Shown here: in pieces, positions 30,460 to 37,087 of the stretch
Layout: the number at the start of each line of letters is the position of its first letter
Position numbering within the stretch: the first letter of the stretch is position 1
NCBI GenBank assembly: GCA_002286855.1
Contig: NRSV01000133.1
Coordinates: forward strand, 1-37,087
Source: Bipolaris cookei
Lineage: Eukaryota > Ascomycota > Dothideomycetes > Pleosporales > Pleosporaceae
Length of the DNA stretch: 37,087 nt
Direction of reading: 5' to 3'
Position numbers and translations under genes: made by a program
The notes under the pieces: generated by a model
Told to the model about the DNA's origin: nothing
Databases searched by the model: none
The model's input: the letters and a program-made list of their open reading frames with translations, nothing else

Positions 30460-31269
30460 CTACAACCCGTTCTCGATCCAGGCGCGGGCAAGGCCTTCTA
30501 TGTTCCCGATAGCTGCCTGGGTTTGGGGGTACTCAAAAAGGAGTTGCTTCTGACGAATTTGCTCGAATAATTGCTGATCGAACGTGTCGTTCCATGGATA
30601 AAATCGGACATTCTTTGGTATCGGCCGGTCCACTGTTAGTATCTCCGAGGCAGAGTTGGACAGATACGTCACGGGGGAGACTCTTGCAAGACGAGACACA
30701 AGTGTAGCATCGTTTCGAAGCGAGTATAAATAGAAAAGTCCGCGGAAGACGAAGTCTGAATCTGCGAGAGACCAGTGAGGGATGTGGACCCTAACGGAGA
30801 CACGAGCGTGACCCACACACTTTTGGATAGTCTCAAAGAGTTTGCCCTGGGATGACTCGCTTGCAAAGGATTCACAACACTTAATTGCAACTGATCGGAC
30901 CTTTGGAAATTGTTGGAAAAGGATTAGGCACTGCTCGAACGCATTCATTGTCGAAGAGCCCTTCGTAAATACCACGTTACCGTGGGGGCTCAACGCAGAC
31001 GATTCATCACGAAGCTGTCTGCACACATGCTTTAGCTGATTGTAGTCGATCCCATGGCGCTTTGCCTGCGCCTTTGCGATGCGACGTGAGCGGTCGTAAA
31101 ATTTTGCGAGCACGCTCTTGCGGCTCGAGGTGTTCCTCGCTTTTCTACAAAGCCTCCCTACACCGTTTTCGCCGATGGTGTAAAGGAACCCCCCAGCATG
31201 ATACAGCGCGTACTTGTAAATTTCATCGCGTAGCTCACGCGGGAGTCGAAACAAAAGAGATTGTTCCAT
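30460..31269 (-). CDS. 2EXR/F-box-like fungal protein
   Basis: The start is taken at the ATG at 31269 (269 aa); an upstream in-frame ATG at 31347 would add 26 residues that look like 5' UTR. A TATA-like TTTATAA at 31311-31317 supports the later start. The N-terminus MEQSLLFRLPRELRDEIYKY is the typical LPxELRxxIY motif of the 2EXR/F-box-like family, abundant in plant-associated fungi. A second conserved stretch is QLKHVCRQLRDESSAL (about 98-113). The rest is a globular alpha/beta region without further motif (PKVRSVAIKCCESF, then IPHWSLADSDFVFRGL). F-box relatives recruit targets to SCF ubiquitin ligases; for 2EXR proteins this is unproven. Confidence 0.72.
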   Translation of the reverse strand: MEQSLLFRLPRELRDEIYKYALYHAGGFLYTIGENGVGRLCRKARNTSSRKSVLAKFYDRSRRIAKAQAKRHGIDYNQLKHVCRQLRDESSALSPHGNVVFTKGSSTMNAFEQCLILFQQFPKVRSVAIKCCESFASESSQGKLFETIQKCVGHARVSVRVHIPHWSLADSDFVFRGLFYLYSLRNDATLVSRLARVSPVTYLSNSASEILTVDRPIPKNVRFYPWNDTFDQQLFEQIRQKQLLFEYPQTQAAIGNIEGLARAWIENGL

Positions 31270-31878
31270 AATATGAACACCATGAATAGAAAAGGGCAAA
31301 TCATGTTGTCTTATAAAGACTAGAATCGTAAGCCGTAAGGTCATCATGTTGTGTCATCCTTTTCGCCCTGTTGAGACTAAGGCCAAAACTGAGTCTATAT
31401 AGGCCGTAAAAGAGCGCGATAATACACGGGTGAAGAACACGACTCATTGGAAGAACTCTTAAACCTAAAAGTAGCTCGCGTCGCCCTTTTCGCAAGCTTA
31501 CACTTCATTGGGCTATCTTTCTGTTCCGCCATGCCTATATTTACTATAAGTTACATGGACCAATTTTCGGGTCCAATGCAGTCATGCGCTGTCTTATGTC
31601 TCATACTAACGCATTTTCAATCGCCAAGTTGATGTTAACTTCTTGACCGTGCACCAAACGTTCTATCCCTGAGGCTCAAAACTTAGGCTTTATATAGACA
31701 CTTGGCTGACTCGCGATTTTACTGACCATCCGCGCACATGCTGGTTTGGAAGGTACGGCGAGTGCACACGTAGGCCCTCAAAGACGACATGGTTGCTTGT
31801 TATTTTATAAATACTGCTACAACTAATTGATATATATTTTGGCCATCCACGTTTAGTTAAGACGTCGGGAAATAGTGA
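31270..31878. other. Upstream region of the 2EXR-like gene and AT-rich spacer
   Basis: Promoter of the minus-strand gene, then AT-rich sequence with short ORFs. No gene found. Confidence 0.35.
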
Positions 31879-32139
31879 CCAACCAGCTTCTACGATGCGG
31901 AAGGTTTCGTGTGTGAAATTCCAGTTGTGTATAGGATTTCTGTAGTCGACACAAATCGTGCCTTTACATCATATCCTACATCTCTGTTCAAATGGGAACT
32001 TGATCCTTGCCTGGCCTACGACCGATATCCTTTGGAAGCAGAGCACTTTGATGATGAGATCCACTATGACATGCGTCCATCACAGTTCATACTGATGAGA
32101 GGCTACCTTACGGTCAGCAGGAATGGAACGGCTGAATAG
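31879..32139 (+). CDS. Orphan exon-like ORF, 5' end missing
   Basis: From just after an in-frame TGA at 31876-31878 the frame is open to the TAG at 32139, without an early ATG. The translation is convincing as protein: FYDAEGFVCEIPVVYRI, then FKWELDPCLAYDRYPLEAEH and FDDEIHYDMRPSQFILMRGY. A possible 3' splice site (GTTTAG) stands at about 31858, and a GAAATAG ends at 31875. It looks like a terminal exon whose upstream exons are lost or too diverged to see. No domain recognised. Confidence 0.3.
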   Translation, partial: PTSFYDAEGFVCEIPVVYRISVVDTNRAFTSYPTSLFKWELDPCLAYDRYPLEAEHFDDEIHYDMRPSQFILMRGYLTVSRNGTAE

Positions 32140-32576
32140 AGGAAGTGGTGTGCTTTTCACATTACCTACCAATGTTTACCCCGTGGGTCGGAGGGTTGCC
32201 TCTTTGGCAACTCTTCGTAGCGGCTTTGTCTGTTTTCTGGTTGGCTCCACATCATAGATTAGGCATGGCAAAACAACTGGTGGTTGACGAATTTGCTGTT
32301 GAGGCAGGGCGGGTCGCAACGGGAGCTGAGTGTGTCGTCGAGGCAACTCAAGTACCGGTGATGTGGGAAGTAGCGGATGCCGTTTGCAGCCGCGGCCATG
32401 TAGAGGGACGTCCATGTTGCGCATCCGGGTGATGCAAAATGCTGTGTCTCTTCCGTGGAAGCGATTGCGACTCCAATTGTAGTCGAGCTTTTCGCCCCGA
32501 CACCGTTGTAGTGTTGCGCATATTCAGTTACCAAAGCCGAGATTGTGGTGAGGGTGTCATGACCATGAGCTCTTCC

Positions 32577-32858
32577 TTAGCCAAAAAATTCATGTAGTAT
32601 GCACTGTTCTGCACCTCTCTCGCAGCCTGGCACATCAATGCTCCAGCAGCTTGAATATACCACGGCCAAGATTTTGGTCATCGTATACCGGCTGATGTTC
32701 TGCCTTGGTAGGTTGAAGTCAAAAATGTCGCTGGCCTTGCCGCCCTTGTCGAGTGAGATGTTTGCCTTGGCACAAGCAATCTGAACACAGGCGAGCTTGC
32801 CCTTGGAAGTTGGAGGTACGGCAGACCTTGATTGTTGCCTTGTCATCATCACGCCTAA
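32577..32858 (-). pseudogene. Possible short-chain dehydrogenase remnant
   Basis: A minus-strand frame without ATG reads VPPTSKGKLACVQIACAKAN, then KASDIFDFNLPRQNISRYTM followed by TKILAVVYSS. The RYTMTK piece fits the Y-x3-K catalytic pair of SDR enzymes (Tyr codon at 32687, Lys codon at 32675), and the preceding layout resembles the fungal retinol-dehydrogenase-like SDR group. The frame ends at 32577, and the DNA downstream to about 32260 is open only in other frames. No N-terminal Rossmann glycine motif was found upstream. If the assignment is right, the gene is broken at both ends. The opposite strand has short ORFs without character. Confidence 0.3.
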
Positions 32859-33139
32859 CACAACCTACCGCTTCGTCGAACACGTGTCAGAGCCAACACA
32901 ATGTGAGCAGGATCATCAAGATAAGCGTTTTGGCGGGGGGAGGAGGGCGGGGAGGTAAGCGTTTTCGCTTACGTATACTTAAAAGAACCTGACACTAATG
33001 CAAGTGGCTGTAAATATGAAAGCGTCAGATCAGCCTAATCCGGCTGCACGGTTCAATCTCTGGTCTGTCTCGAAAAGTCTCATGCTGCTCACCTCCGTTA
33101 TCATTGCCGTCGCCACCGCCAAGGCTATCATAAAAGTTT

Positions 33140-33260
33140 GATCCTTGTTGGCAAGCTGCAGAGTAACGATGCAACCTTGAGGCTTGCAATATGTACAGCC
33201 ATTCGTAGTTGCAGCCTCACCCTTCGACGCAGCTGCACAGCGGTTTTGATATCTTCCGTC
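33140..33260 (+). repeat. Small repeat family, copy a
   Basis: The core TTGCAGCCTCACCCTTCGAC (33208-33227) recurs with transition-type changes at 35159 (same strand) and 35291-35325 (opposite strand). In this orientation all three encode VAASPFDAAA-like residues after a putative acceptor (TATGTACAG here, 33193-33201). About 60 bp upstream, an ATG at 33082 opens a signal-like peptide (MLLTSVIIAVATAKA). The minus strand instead reads a Cys-containing frame (NGCTYCKPQGC). Which strand, if any, is coding is not clear. Confidence 0.45.
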
Positions 33261-34107
33261 AATAGTTTAGCGCGAAATGTCAGCCACAGGGCAATCGACG
33301 TGACTGGTCAATCTTCAATCTTATAATGACTTGACTGTTGAGACGCCGCCTGCGGACGCGAAACCGCATTCGCGAATGACTGTACGAAACTGCAGGTGAT
33401 GGAATTGGTTGCACACATTGAAGGCGGGCAGGCAGATCCTCGGAGCTAGACTGCTCGAGTCTTGGCTCTAATACGATAATAATTATGTACTGGGTCTTTT
33501 CGGTTCGCGTAGTTGTCCGATAGCTTTGAACACTCCACGATTTGGCATGGCAGATAGTCGCGACCGCACGCTGCAATCTTCGGTTTGGGCGGATTTGTTA
33601 ACCTTGAATATGAGTATAGATGCATCCGATACAGAGTGCTCATAGTTCTACAGTTACATCTACTTCATCTCAATTACTACGTATTGCAGCTCAATCGAAA
33701 AATCATGGCAGCAGGTTTGATGTTTGCTTACACATTTGATTCATGAGGGAAGGAGTAGTTATACACAACTAGCCTACACCCTACTAACTAGTTAATACTA
33801 GATAAATTTTTGATGACTAGTCACTGCTGCTAGTACTACTACTCCTAGTAATTCTCAAGTAAATCTATATTGGGTATGATCAGAGGCTTCTGGACTTTGG
33901 GATACGGTGACACACTGACTACCAATTATCCATTCTGATCCTAGAAATGTTCTGACTAGTTCTCCCCTTTCTTTGCTTGCTTTATAATTCTACTGTAACC
34001 ACTAATTACAAGGCTTCCGATTATTCGGACGTGACAATGACCACCTGTGGCTTTCTTCTAGTACTGTGAGATTCCATCTATTGGCATATTGAGATGTCGG
34101 ATTCGAC
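33261..34107. other. AT-rich spacer with a CTAG-rich tract
   Basis: No gene. 33765-33860 holds many ACTAG/CTAGT words (CTAACTAGTTAATACTAG, GACTAGTCAC, GCTAGTACTACTACTCCTAG). The word ACTAGCC also occurs at about 10256, in CTACACTAGCCTACT. This may be a decayed transposon terminus. Confidence 0.35.
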
Positions 34108-34857
34108 TCAATCCTGTCTCCTTCGCTTGTTTGATTTATGTTTCTTCATCGCAAACTCGATGTTCTTCGCGCACGTCACAAGTTTATCTGCAGTAATAAT
34201 ATGTTGATCATTGGGCTTGGCACCTGCGTTGAGCAAAAGTCCAACCATATCAAGTGAACCAGCTTGTATAGCAAACGACAATGGGTCTCCTTCTTCTTCT
34301 TCGTCTTCTTTTTCACCGTCTACTTCATACGAACTAGGGTATGCGTAGTTAGAGTAGTTAAATGTACCGCTAAGTGACACCAAATTTTGAATGACACACT
34401 CATGATCCCATTCATAACCGGGTCGTGTCATTGTTGCTGTCCTAAGCATATCAAAGAATTCTTCCTCGTCAAGGTCTCCCTCTATTTTCTCCTTGATCGA
34501 AGTCTTAGTCAGTAGATATTCAGCCTGTGGCCATTTCTCGTGTAATATGCAGTCTTGTAAGAGGTGTTTTTGCCAGAATTTGGGATGCAGATAACTAGCC
34601 AGTACCTTTGCGGCTTTCATATGATTAAGTTTCAGGGATATAGACAACACGATCTTGAGTGTTTCTTGCCATTCTAAGTAGTTTTGGAGGTCTTTGTTTT
34701 CGATACACGCAAGCATTTTCTTTTTTGAGTTACAGAGAGATGCTTTAATTAGATCGTTCCCTATTAAGAACTGAATTTCTTGAAGTTCTGTAGGCTGTAG
34801 ATAACTTATATGGTTGAAATTGCTGTTAAGTGCGGATGGATGATGACGGGGCGCCAT
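34108..34857 (-). CDS. Ankyrin-type protein, 249 aa
   Basis: The first true ATG is at 34857 (the frame opens earlier only with GTG). The N-terminal two thirds are helical and hydrophilic. The C-terminal part has an acidic run (EKEDEEEEGDP, about 182-192) followed directly by DPLSFAIQAGSLDMVGLLLN and AGAKPN. That is a good single ankyrin repeat (xxPLxxAxxxGxxxxVxxLLxxGAxxN). The extreme C-terminus KKHKSNKRRRQD is a strong nuclear-localisation candidate. Earlier segments (AAKVLASYLHPKFW, then AEYLLTKTSIKEK) may be degenerate ankyrin units. Likely a protein-protein interaction module; no enzyme domain. It sits in AT-rich DNA. Confidence 0.6.
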   Translation of the reverse strand: MAPRHHPSALNSNFNHISYLQPTELQEIQFLIGNDLIKASLCNSKKKMLACIENKDLQNYLEWQETLKIVLSISLKLNHMKAAKVLASYLHPKFWQKHLLQDCILHEKWPQAEYLLTKTSIKEKIEGDLDEEEFFDMLRTATMTRPGYEWDHECVIQNLVSLSGTFNYSNYAYPSSYEVDGEKEDEEEEGDPLSFAIQAGSLDMVGLLLNAGAKPNDQHIITADKLVTCAKNIEFAMKKHKSNKRRRQD

Positions 34858-35119
34858 TTTTGGATCTTCTACGCGTGGTATTGAAGTGCAAACAGCGGAG
34901 ACCAATGGTATGTAATTGTGCGAGTTCCTATAGAGCTTGATGAAGTTCACGTTAGATAACGAAACGGTCTATGTACTAACTAGCGAAGTCGAGATGTCGT
35001 TGTCTTTAGAATTGACATCTCATTACTGCGTAAGCGCATCATTGGTACGGTTGACTCTTTACATACCCCTGGAAAATGCTGATGAATAATGCACCGCCTC
35101 TCGTAAATATAAGGAGAAA

Positions 35120-35190
35120 GACTATTGACCAAGTGTACTGTATGTACAGGAATTAGCGATTGCAGCTTCACCCCTGCAGGCAGCATTATG
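35120..35190 (+). repeat. Small repeat family, copy b (left arm of inverted pair)
   Basis: GCGATTGCAGCTTCACCCCT with flanking TATGTACAG resembles copy a at 33140-33260. It also forms an inverted pair with 35290-35385. The minus strand here is covered by an 81-codon frame (35225-34980) with a TTG start only. Confidence 0.5.
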
Positions 35191-35289
35191 ACAGTTTCGT
35201 CATCGTGAGACTGAAGATTGACCAATCATGCTCAGCTGATTGCTAGCGCTACGCTATGTACGGAAGGTGGGCTGCTCAAGTATGCTGCG

Positions 35290-35385
35290 TAGCTGCACGT
35301 AAGGGTGAAGCTGCAATCGCTAGCAACTCTATCATACTATGTTACCTACGGGGATATAGTCAATCTGGTGAGTAGCTAGCTGTAA
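35290..35385 (-). repeat. Small repeat family, copy c (right arm of inverted pair)
   Basis: GGGTGAAGCTGCAATCGCTA is the reverse complement of the copy b core. The arms share about 20 bp, with roughly 120 bp between them. The reverse strand reads LAIAASPLRAAT after a possible acceptor. Confidence 0.5.
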
Positions 35386-36164
35386 ATATGTAAACCCAAC
35401 AAATGATCGCAGATGTTTTCAGTAACGGATATACTGCAGCCATGTCTAATTCGCAGGGTTTTTCGTGGATCTCGATTTCCAGAAGTCTTATTTAGGAATA
35501 GCTACGCCCATGAGTAAGAGGATATTTGGTTGAACATCGTGTAAAGCACAAGCGGTGATGTAATTAGTTTAAACACCTGCAAGTCGCGCATACAAATGAG
35601 CCGCCCACATAACCAAGTTTGCGCACCTCTATTGACATACATATGAACAATGCAACCGTATAATGTATAAAAATTAACGAAGTAACGTTAGACTCAGTAT
35701 TATCTAGTTACTGCAATCATTTTCGTCTGTGGCAATATGTCCGTCGATTTTATACACTTCTTAAGATTCAATATAGTCGTCCAAGCTGGTTCGCCAACTG
35801 TAGGGACTAGTTTGTGAACTAATCGTCAAACAGTCTACGCAGAGTACAATTCTGTATGTATCAGATACACCAGTTAGAAGCGGTAACATGACCTCGATCA
35901 CTGAGCTAGCTGAATAGTAGAGCTAAGCTCGTAAGGACAAGCCATCTAATACCAGAAGCTTGCTTACCTAGTAAGCAAATATCACGGCGGTAATAACAGC
36001 CCATAAGTTCCAGTACGACAATTAGCAAATGTTCATTTAAGATAAGCGACAGCAAGCACGATAACATATGTATTTTGCGTTTGTGGACGCTCCACAGTAA
36101 GTATACAGAACGCTACTGATACGTCTAGTGGTGGGGCGGCGCGCAGGCCACGCTACTAATTCAG
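35386..36164. other. AT-rich spacer
   Basis: No ORF of note on either strand; AT-rich with TAG/CTAG words. I see no gene here. Confidence 0.35.
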
Positions 36165-36196
36165 AAAGCGTGCCAAGCTCAGAAGGGGCACGCTTT
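36165..36196. repeat. Perfect 10-bp inverted repeat
   Basis: AAAGCGTGCC at 36165-36174 and its exact reverse complement GGCACGCTTT at 36187-36196 are separated by 12 bp. A further CCACGCT stands at 36148. It could be a nested piece of a DNA-transposon terminus or a hairpin. Confidence 0.6.
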
Positions 36197-36312
36197 AGCA
36201 CACTGATGGCTGTCGTAGACCATTCTGTTGGGACAGCGAGCTATTGGTATGAAGCAGCCCAGACGACAAGCATGGTCGTTTAGACCTCGTGTAAATACTC
36301 CAATCATAGAGC

Positions 36313-37077
36313 ATGCCAAGTAGATCTCGTGCCCTTTCGTCTCGGCGTACGTCGCTCGAAGGATTTGGTCCCATAGTTAGTAGTGCAGGAGCGTGCCCTT
36401 CTACCTGTATGTATGTTGCTAAGAACTTGTTCTGGTTTGTAGTGCTATACATGAGAGCAGAACATGTGCCCAGGACATTGCAGTCGGGATACCACAGTCC
36501 AGTAATTCTTTCAATTTATTTTCCTTCAGTGATGACCGCCGTGAGTATAAGGCTGCCCACGCTCGGCCTCAACCAAGAATATCGTTGCAGAAAGCATAAA
36601 AGTCCTCGCTATTATCGACTCAAGTGGGAACACTTAATGATGTCAGTAAAGGATATGAAGGATGCCCTGACCAGCAATCCCCAGTATAACTTCTATGGCG
36701 TTTTTGCATATATCATCTGCTTTTCTCTGGAGGATGCAGTGCTTATTCCATTCAATGGTCTTTATTGGGACGGAAGCCAAGGAGCATACTTAGATCGTTC
36801 GCTGTCCATTATCGTGGACACCGGCGTGGTGGAGTATTGCACAACTGCTTCTTGTCAACAGCTTTCTCTTTCTCTACAGCTAGGTGACGAATGCCCGAGC
36901 GCAGAAAGTTTCCGAACGAGCGGACTTCAATTCTACAATGAGCACGGAATCTTCATTCAAGAGCGGGAAACAGTGTTCGATCGTGTCTATCGAGAGCAGC
37001 AAGGACTAAAAACTTTGAATGGAGAGCGCGTTGGAGAGCCAGTGGTTAAGTGCATGAAGTACGTATATATACACTAA
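36313..37077 (+). CDS. Orphan protein gene, runs off the window
   Basis: The ORF opens with an ATG at 36313, but a pyrimidine-rich acceptor (TTTTCCTTCAG) just before the ATG at 36532 suggests that the conserved part starts in a separate exon there. The product is globular: YYRLKWEHLMMSVKDMKDAL, then YGVFAYIICFSLEDAVLIPF, GLYWDGSQGAYLD and a DTGVVEYC stretch, then FRTSGLQFYNEHGIFIQERE. At 37059 the frame meets a donor (GTACGTAT), followed by a CTAATC branch-like word at 37073. The stop at 37077 is therefore probably inside an intron, and the gene continues beyond the edge. No domain recognised. The 5' limit is uncertain. Confidence 0.5.
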   Translation: MPSRSRALSSRRTSLEGFGPIVSSAGACPSTCMYVAKNLFWFVVLYMRAEHVPRTLQSGYHSPVILSIYFPSVMTAVSIRLPTLGLNQEYRCRKHKSPRYYRLKWEHLMMSVKDMKDALTSNPQYNFYGVFAYIICFSLEDAVLIPFNGLYWDGSQGAYLDRSLSIIVDTGVVEYCTTASCQQLSLSLQLGDECPSAESFRTSGLQFYNEHGIFIQERETVFDRVYREQQGLKTLNGERVGEPVVKCMKYVYIH

Positions 37078-37087
37078 TCGTTGTATG

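Noticed and set aside
33045..33065. B-box-like words (GGTTCAATCTC; also GGTTCAAATC at 27864) as tRNA genes
   Set aside because: No matching A box, acceptor stem or cloverleaf could be drawn around them.

Overview
The window reads as nuclear DNA of a filamentous ascomycete, most likely a Dothideomycete (Pleosporales-like). Genes have one to four short introns (about 39-86 bp, one of 206 bp) with GTANGT-type donors, CTAAC/CTGAC-like branch sites and YAG acceptors. Several families are fungus-specific: Zn2Cys6 regulators, a PTH11-like rhodopsin-fold receptor, a DUF3295 protein and an HMT1-type ABC transporter. Gene islands are separated by long gene-poor stretches holding diverged repeats, some of whose differences are C-to-T/G-to-A, which is consistent with RIP. 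There are no bacterial-type operons. No rRNA, tRNA or CRISPR array was seen.

Layout. 0-6.8 kb: a diverged repeat copy with a TATA box (117-278), a C2H2 zinc-finger protein (minus), a small bZIP factor (plus) and an orphan gene (minus). 7.3-9.6 kb: a second copy of the same repeat, in which a 19-bp unit has been amplified to 24 tandem copies. The last unit contains the start codon of an orphan 394-aa ORF; an exon-like ORF follows. 10-13 kb: a gene graveyard with a frameshifted eight-cysteine secreted-protein gene and a Myb-domain gene ended by an in-frame TAA. 13.2-17.5 kb: a DUF3295 protein and an HMT1-like vacuolar ABC transporter, convergent. 18.7-20.3 kb: GC-richer, repeat-like DNA with one small spliced gene.

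20.5-24.7 kb: an amino-acid/choline-type permease (516 aa, four introns) and a PTH11-like receptor (331 aa, four introns), transcribed divergently from a 1.16-kb spacer. I resolved both models by hand; each is in frame over its whole length, although the raw reading frames look broken. 25.8-31.3 kb: a protein with half a Zn2Cys6 cluster, a candidate small secreted protein, a full Zn2Cys6 transcription factor (493 aa, three introns) and a 2EXR/F-box-like protein. 31.8-37.1 kb: AT-rich DNA with an orphan exon, a possible SDR pseudogene, three copies of a small repeat (two forming an inverted pair), an ankyrin-type protein and an orphan gene running off the right edge.

Functionally the window is a mix of solute transport (HMT1-type, permease), surface sensing (PTH11-like) and transcription control (C2H2, bZIP, Zn2Cys6, half-Zn2Cys6, dead Myb). 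No core biosynthetic gene is present, so there is no secondary-metabolite cluster. The permease/receptor pair could share promoter elements, but that is inference. The most unusual items are the minisatellite that supplies a start codon, its single-copy ancestor in the sister repeat, and the broken cysteine-rich secreted protein. All assignments were made by eye from motifs; no database was searched.
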